From: Prunus persica
Taxonomy: Eukaryota > Streptophyta > Magnoliopsida > Rosales > Rosaceae
Reading direction: 5' to 3'
Assembly: GCF_000346465.2 (NCBI RefSeq)
Contig: NC_034015.1
Location: 8,691,717-8,755,716, forward strand
Length of the DNA stretch: 64,000 nucleotides
Under the pieces are notes generated by a model. That model was not told the DNA's origin. It worked only from the letters and a program-made list of their open reading frames with translations, and did no database searches. Positions 11,312 through 23,145 of this stretch are shown piece by piece. Every line of letters starts with the position of its first letter. The stretch's first letter is position 1. A program made the position numbers and the translations under genes.

Positions 11312-13605
11312 TGACAGGACCCGATTCAAATTCCGCTTTGGAATCCGAGCCAGACCCTATGCGTGACCGACACCTGGCGAAGGTCGGGCACAAATGACCT
11401 ATTTGCCATTCTATACAAAACATAATAAAATAATAAGGTTAACGTCTATCGAAAAACCGGCAGAGTTTGTCTTGTAACTGACTCAATACCAAATCAGTTA
11501 CACCTGCCAAAACAAGTATATATATACAACCAACTGCCAGCATACATATCTATACATTCCAACAGTTCAAATCTCAATCTAGGGCAAAACATCAGAGCGA
11601 CTACTAAGAATTTACAAAGGAGTGAATCCTTTTACAAAATAAAAATCCTACATCAAAAGAAAGGTGCGGAAGATGGGAAATGGCCTGGTGGTGGATTCCT
11701 GTGCACGTCTACTGCCTGGGGACGCAAAACAACAAAAAGGGTGAATGGACCCAAAACAAAATTTAGAAAATAGTATATGAACATACTAACCCCACTGTAA
11801 AAACAGTTATACAAACTAACTTATTTTCTTTATTTCTGAAATCAATGCACGTATATAATTATACAGGTATATAAACCAATCATATTCATGGTCAACATTC
11901 AGTTCTTAAAGCATTGAAAACAGTTTAAAACTATCACCTAGGTGTACCCTTATTTCCGTCAATTCCTTACATCACCATGGGTGACACATACTCGCAGGTC
12001 TCAGTGACACGAGGTCAGTCCGAGCCGCAACTCGCAGGATGCAGGGGACCGTAGTTCACCTGATTCGCATTACTCGCTCCACACGAGTTCGAGTACCAAG
12101 GAACTCGTGGGGCAACTGTCAAGCATGCTGACTAAACTGAAGGCACCAAATATAATCCGAAGGCAACATTTAATATCTGGGTACAAGGTGGTTTAAGAAA
12201 GAAAATATAAAGTTTCTGAAGCAAAACTTTTGAATAATTAGCTTTCTGTAACCTTTAAAATTCTGCTGCCATTTATCTGATAATGAACGAGAATATCTTT
12301 TCCTATATTCTTTAAAGGAGATTTCACTCGGCAGCATGTAACATAAAATATTTAATAAAAATAAAACAGCTTATAACTGAAACTGAACTGCTTAAATTCA
12401 TTTATAAAAACAAAGAGTCCACTCACTGATAGTCCGAGCTCGCTGGACGTCTTGAAGGTCCCTCCTGCGGGTCAATTGGTGCCCGGGTGCCTGATTCAAT
12501 AACCATAATATTCTATTAATACAATATAGTATTAAATTAAAAACCCTACCCCCGGCTCCTAAAAGTACGTGCGTCAATTTAAAGTTATTCCTATGCCCAT
12601 AAAAGCTTTTCTTCCACGTGGGATAGTTTAGCGGTATCTTGGGACTCAAAAAGCGCTAAAGTCCCAAAAAGTCAATCCGAGACCCCATGGGTCCATGACC
12701 TCACAATATGATCCGGAAGCCGCTAGAAGGTCCAATATATCTAGGACACATGTCCCGAGGGTATTGGTGTCGATCGGACGGTCGGATTGATTACGATCGT
12801 GTAATCGCATAATTTCTAAACCCTAACCCTAGGGTTCGCGATTTAGGAGTATCCGGGACTCTGATTCACAATCCGTCGAATCCTACATGATTCTGGAATT
12901 ATCTAGAGTAACATATCTGAAATTGATTACGATCCAACGGCTCAACCGTATTGAACCCGGAAATCGCACAATATAGAAAATCCGTTCGAAGCTCAAACGG
13001 TATCCAAATTGAGATCCGCCAATTCCTACGCGCTCGTGACAACCTAAGGATCGCATCAAGACACAGTGCCACTGCACCACCCTCGCCCACGGGCTGCAGT
13101 ACGAGCCGGCAGCGATGGGTGTCCAAAGCGATTACGCATCGCCGGAAAATCTCAAAACCATGGCTCCAAACTCCTACCCTAGGTATAACACCATATTTGG
13201 AACCACTTTTGTTCTTGGACCTACCCCAAAAACTGACCGGAAGTGGCCGAACACGGAGGCCAAAAACTGGCCGAATTTCAAATTGAAAACTGAGCTAGCT
13301 ACGGTCAAAATCAATGCAAACCTACCCAACCATCAGCTAGAGCATGGAAAATAGGTAGAAATCCATACCTTACTCGACAAATTTGGAGGAGAATTGAGGG
13401 AGAACGAACGGTTTGAATTTTTGACAAAACCGATCGGTTTTCTGTAAATTTTCGGCCAGCGCCTGCAGTTCCACGGCTAAGAGTGATCGGAGAGGGAAGA
13501 GGAGGCGGTGGCGGTTCGAACAAGACCGGTCTCGTGGCCGGTGGTGGTCTGTGGCGGCGACGGCGTCACAACGAAGAATCGGAGGGGAAGGAAGTCGCGC
13601 GACGG

Positions 13606-13644
<39 letters not shown>

Positions 13645-13932
13645 TTGAGGGAGAAGAGAGAGAGAGTGAGGGTTTAAATCTGATTTTTCAAATTATCATT
13701 TTGCCCCTCGTGATATTTTAACCGTATTTTCTTCGTTAAAGCTCCGATTCGAGTCCACTTCGTGTCTACGAACTCGTGTCGTCGTGCTCTACGCAACGGT
13801 GTATGTGAAATTATCAAATTTCTTTTCGGTCAAAAAGTCTAATTTTCGTTAATAAATTATTCCAAGGATAAAATTATCTTTCCTCATAATAAATTACTAA
13901 TTAAATATAAATTTTAAGTTTGGGTCATTACA
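11312..13932 (-). mobile_element. Solo LTR of a Gypsy (Tekay/Del-like) retrotransposon, 2.6 kb
   Basis: On the - strand the unit begins TGTAATGACCCAAACTTA (at 13932) and ends GGGTCCTGTCA (at 11312). The five-base duplication ATAAC is perfect on both sides (11307-11311 and 13933-13937). Sequence on either side joins into a continuous terminal repeat of the outer Mutator-like element, which confirms a clean insertion. No gag, pol or second LTR is present. The assignment to the Tekay/Del chromovirus group rests on the TGTAA-GACCC start and great LTR length and is only probable. A (GA)n run lies at 13612-13640. Confidence 0.75.
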
Positions 13933-14082
13933 ATAACCATAGGGTACTAAATTGTCATTAACCCTTATCTCAATGATGAAAATGACATTGTCATTGATGT
14001 TTTGCATTAGCCGCATTAACTTTTATATTCACCAAAGGAAAACTTTGATGTTATTTAGGGTTCTTAACTTCTTACCTCATCT

Positions 14083-14820
14083 ATGTAGAATTATACAAAC
14101 CCTAGCCGTTAAGAGAGAGGGAAAGAAAAAGAGAAAGAAACCTTCATATCCGGGGGTTTTCCCCAGGATCCCGTTGAATCTTTGGTGTTCTCCGACTTTA
14201 GGTGGATCTATGTCGATCTACTCTTCTTCTGGCATATCTATTGTCCCAAATACGAGTTGGTTTTGGTAGTGCCTCTTCTTGCGAGGCTCCTCTTTAAGGT
14301 GTTGCGGCTTGGTCATGGTAGATTCACTATGCACTAGTGCATTGATGCCCTCAAGTAATTAGATGGTGCTCCCTTTGTCATGTTCCAAATGAAGATCATG
14401 CGATTGGCTTTCCTTTTTCCGGTGTTGTTCTAGGTTTTTTTATTTTAATTTAGTTTGTTAGAGTTTTCTATGTTTGTTTTATTTTATGATTCTAGAAACT
14501 TAATTGAGTTTGATGGGTGTTCTTAGTCTATCTAGGAGAGTCATGCCGGTTAGCGGCTAGTTTTGGTTCTTGATGTCATTGGACTAGATTCGGAGAAATT
14601 ATGGCGGTTGAAAGGGGTTTTAGAAAAGTTAATTTCGAGAGTGATTCTCTCAAGATCGTGTTAGTTTTTCGACTAGCTCAGGTCATTGGAGAAGTTTTAC
14701 ACATGACTGCCATATTGTTATATGAATGCCTCCCTTTACAGTCTGTATCCCTTATACTCATTATTCATTTTGATATAATAAAATTCTATCGCCTTCTGTC
14801 ACAAAAAAAAAAAAAAAAAA
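14083..14820 (+). mobile_element. Truncated LINE copy with poly(A) and 16-17-bp target duplication
   Basis: AACTTCTTACCTCATCT occurs at 14066-14082 and again, directly after an 18-A tail, at about 14820-14836. The DNA between ends in the tail and includes, at 14601-14690, residues VERGFRKVNFESDSLKIV, typical of the RNase H-like domain at the 3' end of plant L1-type LINEs. The copy is only about 740 bp, so most of the element is missing; the front part looks like unrelated or 5' untranslated LINE sequence. Confidence 0.75.
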
Positions 14821-14836
14821 ACTTCTTACCTCATCT

Positions 14837-15490
14837 TTCCCACTTTTAGTATAATGTCACATGAGTTTACTGCACTCCTTGATGATCCAAGAGGATTACC
14901 TAAAGTCTTTGTAGCTTAATGTGCCACATAAATTTTCCACTTTTGGTATAATGTCAAAAACCACCTCTTGATAATGGCCTCAAAATCATATAAAAGTTTG
15001 AGCATCCATCTTCTGTACTGACATGGGTTTCTTCCTTATGTAATACATGAGTATTGAAATTATTCAAAATTTCTTGATATTTATAAACACATTCAGAATG
15101 AAAAACAATTCATAATGCTATACCTAAAACGTGAAAATTAATCTAGAATATCACCCGCCCTTTACACACGAGTTCAATCCCTTTTCCTATATCTTGGAAT
15201 AGTCTAGAATATCAAAATTTTAAAAAATAAAAAAAAATAAAATTGAAAAGTAATTTGTAATGCAATACCTAAAATTTAAGAATCAGATTTGCCAGAGGGG
15301 TTTTTTGTTTTGTTTTTTTGAACGGAGCCACAGAGGTTATACTTCTGATATCTTAACCGGCCGCACGTGTTTTCACTGCATTGGAGGGTCATATTTTTCA
15401 TCCTCGTACCCGAAAAATGAAAAGAAACAAAACCAAAAAGGTGCAGTGCAGGACTCTCTATCTTCAGTTCCTCCTCCTTCGTAGTAGGCC
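14837..15490. other. Upstream region of the ARP gene
   Basis: AT-rich sequence without coding frames, changing around 15,290 to more mixed sequence that probably includes the promoter and 5' leader of the ARP gene. I see no clear TATA box. Confidence 0.4.
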
Positions 15491-18400
15491 ATGAATCAAA
15501 TTCAACCTCTGCAATTAGGGTTCAAAACATTTCTCAGTCTCACCCGGTTTTATAATTTAATTTGTTTTTTTAGGCTGTGTTTTACATACTTTCTGCGTTT
15601 CAATTTCGTAGTAATTTCAGCTACAGTTGAAATGACTGACCAACATCGGTAGCTTTGCAGTAGCTCCAAGGAATTTGAGAACTGGAGCATTGGCTTCTCT
15701 TACTAGATTACGAGCAACTCAAGGAGTGCCTAGAAGACCTGTTTCCGCTAAAACAACAAAGCCCATGTTTGAGGAAAATAAAAAGGATAAGACATTCAAA
15801 GAATCAATGGGTACAAACCCAAGCCCTCATAAACCTATTGTCAAGGTTATATGTCATGCCTCTATGCTGATTTTTGTATTTTTGTATTTTTTGTTTTGTT
15901 CTTGTTTTTATGTTGGGTATGGGTAGTTTGCATTAGTTTGATGTTGATTGATTAAATCTTTTAGGATGATGGTGCTGAAAGCGATGTGGTTGAGATTGAG
16001 AGTTTTAAGAATGACCCTGCGAGAATCGAGGCAATGACAGTTCAACAACTCAGAACAACACTGAGGTAACATTCCAAGTGTCAATTCCTTCCTTGTGAGT
16101 CCAATAGGAATTTTCCCTCTATAAATGTAGTAATTTCTTTTTCTTTCTATGGATAGTGGAATAAGTTAACGATTAGATGGTGTTGATCAATATGGTGTCC
16201 TTGAGTTGTACATGTTAAATGTTCTACAATGATTTGGAACTTTAAATTGCCTGTCAGAAATGCTGGGGTTTCTGCCAAAGGCCGTAAATTTGAACTTGTG
16301 GCTGCCTTGAAGTGCTTTTTGGAAAAGAAGAAAGATGGTAATATCTATTATTCTCATGTACTTCTCTGAAGATGTAGCAAAAGAAGAAACTTTTTTATAA
16401 AATAATGATTCCAAACTCTTTCTTCCGTTTGCCTTATTCTCTGGGCTTGAATGGTTAGGAGTTCCTTTTCATTTTCAGGTGAAGGTTCCCTGGTAATAGA
16501 AGAACAAGTAGCCTCCACTTGTGTTGAAAATGCATCAGAGAAAACTGAGGCTGAAACATCATCTGATGGAGACCAAGTTCAGAATGTCCCTGTTTCGGAG
16601 GTTGGTGAACTTCAACGTTACAAGAGAAGGTTAAACCATTCGTCAGTTAAGAGTGAAACTGTGATAGGCTATAGCAAGGTTGCAACGAAAAAGGAGAAGT
16701 TGTCAATTGAATCAGAAGACCTTTCAGGTTCTGTAAAATGATTCCACGAATCTTCTTAATTGAGTTTATTTCATATGTTTATCTGGGTTCAGTTCACTTA
16801 ATGAAGAGGACTGGTGTATCGTTGTTATCTATCCAGTTCACAAGCTCTCGAGGACAAGAAAGAAAACATCTTCAGAAACTATTAATTTTGAAGTCAAAAC
16901 TGATGATAAAGTAGCTGAGCCATGGACAGTTCTTGCACATAAGAAACCTCAGAAAGATTGGGTTCCTTATAATCCTAGAACCATGAAACTTCCACCGCTT
17001 GCTAAGGATACTAAATTTTTGAAGCTTATGTCTTGGAATGTCAATGGTTTAAGGGCATTATTGAAGTTAGAGGGATTCTCTGCTTTGCAGCTAGCCCAAA
17101 GGGAAGATTTTGATGTACTGTGTCTGCAGGAGACCAAACTGCAGGCAAGTATTTTAGTTCCTATTTTTGCTTCTTAAAGCTTAAACTCTTGTTTGATGAT
17201 ACTGTTGACACATCATTGTTTTGCAGTTACATTTTTTTGTTTCAACATCATATATTGCTTTGTGATTGGTAAAGAATTGACTGACTCTTTGGCTTCTATA
17301 CTAAGCCTTCTCACATGTTGAGCATTGGGTGACAATCCTGTTAAGAAATGTCATGAATTGCCTAATATTCTTTTTGTATTAACATTATGGGCCAATTTAA
17401 GGCTCAAAATTCATTTTCAGGTAGGTTCTCCTGTGAATAGGATTGGATTCTTGTGACTAGTAAAGTTTCAAATATTTATTCCATTAAAAATATTGAATTT
17501 TTTGGAACTGGAATATTCTTATTTGTGTCACAGGTAATTTTAAATTCTTTTTTCTAGTTGAGACAATCAAGCTAAACCTTATGAGTTATGGTGTTGTGCT
17601 TTGAGGGCATTATTGGTTAAAAAATCTGAATGGAGTCAGTCAGTTTTTCCTTCAATTATGTAAATGTGGTGTCCATCTTAATGTGCTAATTTCTAGTGTT
17701 CATTACAAATATAGCTTTCTTATACCATTTTTTGTGTTATGTATAATCACATTTATTAAGTTTGGGAACAGGAGAAGGATGTTGAAGATATGAAAAGGTC
17801 TCTGATAGATGGGTATGGGAATAGCTTCTGGACATGTAGTGTTTCCAAGCTTGGTTATTCAGGAACTGCAATTATTTCAAGGGTATACTGTATTCTTTCT
17901 TCATGATGACAGTCAATTTCATGTCTTTACAACATGCATTTGATTACTTCTCTTTGTTGTGTATAATACTATCCATTTATGCGTCTTGCATAGCGTCGTG
18001 GCTGTCAGCCCAACTTTTATCACATAATTGAGCTTTTAACAAAATGGAGACTCCTTTGTCTTTTATCACATACGTGAGCCTTTAAAACCAATACTGAACC
18101 TGAAACTTATGGGTCTAGTGATTGGCGGAATCTTGTTTCTAGGTTGTTTAAGAATTTTTTTTAAGGAAATGCGATTTTGAGAATAGAAATGTGGCTGTTA
18201 ATTTTTCTTTTCTCTAAATGTATGCTATATTGCTCGAAATATAGACTGGCTATGTTTGCCTAAGAAATTTGCAAATGTTACTTTCGTTACTGGGATTTAA
18301 GAATGAAATGAATTTGATTAATTAAGTCCATTCTTAACTATCTTGGTGAAAAACCACCTTTTTTTTTTCTTCTTTTATCTTGGTTATCTTATTAAACTGC

Positions 18401-20597
18401 TAGTCAATATTGGCTTTTGTCTGACAGATAAAGCCACTTTCAGTCAGATATGGCATTGGCATATCAGATCATGATAGTGAGGGGCGGATTATAACAGCAG
18501 AGTTTGATTCATTTTATCTGATAACTGGATATGTTCCTAATTCTGGAGATGGTTTGAGAAGACTGGTATTGACCTTGAGTCCTTTGCAGCCTAATTACAT
18601 GGGGTAGTATTCTGCTTGGCTAACAACTCCATTTTATTTTTTTAGTCATACAGGATTAATGAATGGGATCCATCTCTCAGCAATTACATGAAAGTAAGTG
18701 TGGTTTTATTTGTTCTTTCTCAGAAAATTTTCTGCTAGCAGGGTTTTGTTTGTTTGTTGGACTTAATTCCTTTTTTCACAATGCCTTTATACAGGCAGAA
18801 TTTATTGTTATTTATGTTGAATACATCTTACTTGAGTAGTGCGTGACCATCATATTAATATTAATATTCAAGTCAATACTCAGCACAACCAAATTCAATT
18901 TGAATATATTCAATTCTAAATTTAGAAAACTGATTTCTCTTCTGGCTGATTAGTGCATGCCTGTCATATCTCCTCAAATTTGAAGAATCCAAAATTGGTC
19001 TAGACAGCATGTCTCGGTGCTTATAATAGTTTAATTGGGCCCAAATACTGTTCGGTTGAATATTCATTTTCTTAAAATTTTATCTGCTTTTGAAAAAGCA
19101 TAGTTATGAAAATTCCGTGGTAATTTCTTGATGCTTATGGGTGCTTTCATTGTTGATTCAGGAGCTGGAAAAGTCAAAACCTGTCATTTTAACAGGTGAT
19201 CTGAATTGTGCTCATCAAGAGATAGATATTTATAACCCAGCTGTAAGTTTTCCTGATTTGTTGTCAAAGAACTTTTATGATTCCCTGATTGATCACTCAA
19301 CCTTGAAAAACTATATACTCTTTGTAATATATCAACTCACAAAAATCTTTTAAAAATAACATAATGTACGATAATGCCTGTGTTTAATGATTCTAAACGT
19401 TTTAAATTTTGTAAGACAATGAAATGTTAAGATGAGTCAAGATCTTTGATATTAATAATGGAAAAAATGAAATCTTTAAAACCAACCTAATGAACCAAAA
19501 TAAAGACTACCAAGCTTCACCAAACAAATTAATCACCAAAAAAATGTTTATCTTAGAATTCCATTATGTCCATTGCCAAATTTCTGGTTTCAATCTGCAG
19601 TAGAGAAAGTGTATTATTGAACTCGGCCAGTTTAGGATGCCTTTAGGCTTTAGTTAGATACGTATCTCTTGTTTAGCACCTCAGCTTGAAATGAAATAAT
19701 AACTGGTAACACTTGAGATGGTGTTCCCCTAATCCAACTTAAAAGAAAACGCAGCATACATCCTAGGTATGCTTTTTGGGTGACTTTGTATGAATATGAA
19801 GGGACTATAAAGAGGCAGGAACAATTGAATAACATTTTATAGGATTTGTTTTTCAACAAATCCTATAAAATTTAGTGCTCTAATATTACACATAAGTTTT
19901 ATCAAAGACAACCTATCAATCAAGAAGATTTGAGATTTTGGATTGATGTGAAATTTGACTATCATAATGAGCACACTTGAGCAGTAAGTTCAACTGCAAA
20001 TAAAAATTAAACATCCTATAAGAGTTTTACAAGATGTAAAGGTAGCAACTTTTACAGTGGTGTCACTTCAAAACAAATCCTGTACTTTCGCCATATTCCC
20101 TCCAGATATTAAGGGCCCGTCTGGTAACGTTTTCGGAGAATGTTTTCTGAGAGTATTTTCAGAGAATGAAAACAAGAAAACAAATTTGCATTTTCAGGAA
20201 ATGAAAATGCGTCTGGTAGATTAATTAGAAAACATCTTTAGAAAACAAAAACAATGAAAACATGTCTGGTAGTACAATTGTTTTTCAGGTGTATTTTTGC
20301 TAATTTCAGCTCTAATTTATTTTTTAATTATGATATTTTTAGAGGCTAAAATTATTATAAACAATGAAAAAAATTAAAGCTCAAAAACTATGTTATCTCC
20401 TTTCTTTTTTCTTTCTTTTTTTTCTTTTCTTTTTTTCTCTTTTTCTCTTTTTCCTCCTCTTTTCTTCTTGTTTTCCTTCGCAAGGCTGTTTCTCTTTTTC
20501 TTCCTGTTTCCTTCTTTCTTCCCCTTTTCTTCTTCCTTTCCTTCCCAGGCTGCACCCACTCCTCCTTCCTTCCATGACATGAATCCCATACACCCAC

Positions 20598-20636
<39 letters not shown>

Positions 20637-21750
20637 CTAATTAATGGTTGTGGTGGTTTGATTGGGTGATGATGGTGGTTGAGCTGGGTATGCGGTGGTT
20701 CTTCTTCCTGTCTCTGTGTTTCTTTTCTTTTCTTCTTCCTCTGTATTCTTTTTTCTTAGTTTGCAGATTTGTGTTATTTTGGGTCGGAGAAGATGGGTGT
20801 TGTTCCTGTTGGTGGGTTTATCGGTTGTCAAGAGAGAGAGCTAGAGTTGTTGATGGGATGCATTCTCGTGTCTTCAAAAAACACTGAAAACAACTTTTTT
20901 TCGTTTTCAACTTTTGTTCACAAAGTTAGATTTGTTTTCAGAAAACGTTTTGTGAGGGAAAGCGAAAACAATGCACCGAACGTGTATTCGTGAAAAACAG
21001 AAAACAGGCTCTAAAAACATTACCGAACGGGCCTTAACATTTTCTATGGAAAAAATTTAGGTGGTAAATTGAACATAAGTAGGGGAGTGCTATGCCTCTC
21101 CAGTCTCTCCAGTGGTTTGTCATATAATCCCAGTTTTATTTATGGGGTTGTTTTTTGTTGATGCATCTACAGGGAAACAAAAGAAGTGCTGGGTTTACAG
21201 ATGAAGAAAGGCAATCCTTTGGTTCAAACTTTTTATCCAGGGGATTTGTGGATACCTTTAGAAGGCAACACCCTGGTGTTGTTGGCTATACTTACTGGGG
21301 TTATCGACATGGTGGACGCAAATTTAATAGAGGTATTTCCCACTCCTATATTCATAGTTTTGATAATTCAGATTTGCCATTGCATTTGAAGTAGTTAATG
21401 GTATTAATTTAAAACATGTAGTTTTGTTCTGAGTGTTCTCTTCAACCAGACATTCTAAGTGTTCATGATTTGCATATTTTGTTCTTCAATTTTCTGTGTG
21501 AGGCCAAAATATTTATATTTTACGCTAGATTTTTTTCTTTGCAATTTGTTTTATAAATCGAAAGTTTGCTTTCTTTGTTATTATTATTTCTTCTAACAAA
21601 ACTCTGATTTACTTGGATTTTGAACTAGGCTGGCGGCTTGACTACTTCCTCGTCTCGGAATCCATATCTGACAAGGTTCATGACTCGTACATTCTGCCGG
21701 ATATAACTGGCAGCGATCATTGTCCTATAGGCCTTGTACTTAAGCTGTAG
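15491..21750 (+). CDS. ARP: Apurinic/apyrimidinic endonuclease with SAP domain (ARP-type)
   Basis: The enzyme cuts DNA 5' to abasic sites in base-excision repair; the Arabidopsis homologue is described as plastid-targeted. Proposed exons: 15491-15546, 15653-15845, 15965-16065, 16258-16337, 16479-16727, 16837-17144, 17772-17882, 18428-18565, 18646-18693, 19162-19242, 21173-21332, 21629-21750. They sum to 549 codons with stop (548 aa), and the frame holds across all junctions. The short Ser/Thr/Arg-rich N-terminus suits an organelle signal. A SAP DNA-binding motif spans about residues 106-143 ([20 protein letters not shown]). The exonuclease III-type domain runs from about residue 288 to the end: [18 protein letters not shown] (metal Glu), TGYVPNSG (Tyr), [11 protein letters not shown] (Asp/Asn), WRLDYFLVS and GSDHCPIGL (catalytic Asp-His). 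Intron 6 has a GC donor. Intron 10 (1.9 kb) carries a MITE-like insertion. The first exon is the least certain part. Confidence 0.93.
20111..21035. mobile_element. Harbinger/Tourist-like non-autonomous element in ARP intron 10
   Basis: The left end GGGCCCGTCTGGTAACGTTTT and the inverted right end GGCCCGTTCGGTAATGTTTT are similar, and both sit at TTAA (20109-20112 and 21034-21037), agreeing with TTA/TAA target preference. Inverted similarity continues inward as GAAAAC-rich segments. The middle is a long pyrimidine-rich stretch with a (CT)n run at about 20603-20633. No transposase is present. The many frames visible in the CT-rich part are compositional and not genes. Confidence 0.65.
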
Positions 21751-22888
21751 TATGGTAAAATCAAAACCAATTTTGTATGTCACCTAAAATAGGAGCGTGC
21801 AAGTGTTTTTTTTTTTTTTTTTTTTTTTCGGTCGAAGAGCGTGCAAGTTTAGAGGTGGAAATTTTGTGGTGCCTTCACCTGTAAGCTTTTTTTTTTTTTT
21901 TTTTTTTTTTGTGTTCTAATATAATGACCAAGTTATTTGTGGTCAATTTGGGTCATCATTATATTATGTCTTCTTTATGAAGAAGCAATGATTTTAATTC
22001 CCCACAATGGATTTATATATGATAATTTGAATATCTTGGAGCTGTTGTCATGCCTTGGGAAATTTCATGCAGGCAGATGTTAATAATGTGCCTGTAATAG
22101 GTTCATATCTATCTAATATTAATTTATAGGTCTCCAATCCATCCTCCACCACGGATTTATGTATTTTTTTGACAATATGATATTTTAAACTACTCTAATG
22201 TACGGTAAGGAGAATCAAACTCAGATGCAATGGGACAGGCACAGCCTTGGCCAACTTGCCTAACATGTATCTGCCGGTTATGTTGGATGTATGTACTTTG
22301 CATTAACTAAAAGATATTTTACTACTCCAATAAGATATATGCTCAATATAAATAACAAAGAATTATGCTTAATTATAATTACATTACAAAATATTCTCTC
22401 GTATTTTTAATTAGAGAGCATTTTTGCTCACTACTTTAAACTAAGGTGTATCCTCACCACCCTTTTTATAAGATGACACATGTCCATGAGTTTAACTATA
22501 GTTAACTCTTTATTTTTTATTTATTTAATGACATTATTATAAGAGAGAAACAATGCTTTAATAAGATTTTTAATTGCCATGCTTCGTTAACAAACCAAAT
22601 TTATACGCGTTCTTAAACAACTCATTGACGACCTATTGGTCCAACTAAAAATCAATCTTATTTATTTATTTATTTTTGGAATTTGGTATTTGGTGGAAGT
22701 ATATACATAGGGGAAAAGGCAAGTGAGCAATGGAGAAGTATCCTTAGTTTTGTCGTTCTCATAGTTCCTTCCCAGTATTGTATCTCCATGCATCCAAACT
22801 TACTGCTTCTCATTTGTTCTTAGTAAGTTTTATTCTTAGTTTTTCATCCGTCCAAGAAAAAAATAAGTTTATATTTATATATAAATAT
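21751..22888. other. Region downstream of ARP
   Basis: Probably contains the ARP 3' untranslated region, interrupted by two long T runs (about 21806-21828 and 21889-21910). The remainder is AT-rich without coding frames apart from the SINE candidate near 22163-22268. Confidence 0.4.
22163..22268 (-). mobile_element. Possible tRNA-derived SINE
   Basis: On the - strand the sequence has a box B-like motif GTTTGATTCTCC (plus 22209-22220) and ends with TTGTCAAAAAAA (plus 22165-22175), a common SINE/LINE tail. The flanks share only TACAT, so the duplication is weak. This is a tentative call. Confidence 0.35.
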
Positions 22889-23050
22889 ATGGAGAGAGAA
22901 GCGATGGAAGGACTGCTAATTGTACGAGAGTCTGTGATCCATGAAGGAGCTGCTGCTGATGCTGATTGCAGTGGGGGAAACTCAGTCACCTTTGTTGTTG
23001 TTCTGAGTACTTTGGTGGCCCTCTGTGGTTCCTTCTCTTTTGGGTGTGCT
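22889..23050 (+). pseudogene. Orphan first exon of an ERD6-like sugar transporter
   Basis: An open frame from the ATG at 22889 encodes an acidic N-terminus and then VTFVVVLSTLVALCGSFSFG. This closely resembles the start of the first membrane helix of ERD6-like monosaccharide transporters (major facilitator superfamily, vacuolar or plasma membrane). The block ends GGTGTGCT followed by GTATGT, a good splice donor. The next expected segment (the family's conserved glycine/tyrosine/serine loop) and all other exons are absent downstream to at least 26,700. The fragment is about 54 codons of a protein usually near 480-500 residues. It is best read as a truncated gene copy. A transcribed remnant cannot be excluded. 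Confidence 0.6.
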
Positions 23051-23145
23051 GTATGTGACCAAATTCACATAAAAATTATCATTAGCACCTTCTTTTTTTG
23101 TTTTTTTTGGTCTTTTGAGAAGAAAGTAACAAATGCAATATCACT

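Larger units (their letters stand above)
276..13963. mobile_element. Outer Mutator-like element with long inverted ends, hosting several insertions
   Basis: The left end (GGTTACTTGCGGTTTAGTAC at 276) and the reverse complement of the right end (GGTTAATGACAATTTAGTAC, ending at 13963) align. They continue as similar sequence for more than 100 bases once the solo LTR at 11312-13932 is removed. The flanking nonamers TTTATCTCA (267-275) and CTTATCTCA (13964-13972) match at 8 of 9 positions, the duplication length expected of Mutator-like elements. A second copy of the same end sequence occurs in direct orientation at 470-496 continued at 4622-4870, so the left arm is duplicated or contains another related element. 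No transposase frame is seen in the element's own sequence, so it looks non-autonomous. Confidence 0.6.

Noticed and set aside
20374..20644. Long overlapping frames on both strands rich in Lys/Glu/Arg or Phe/Leu/Ser
   Set aside because: They are produced by the pyrimidine-rich block and CT repeat of the intronic element and show no protein family.
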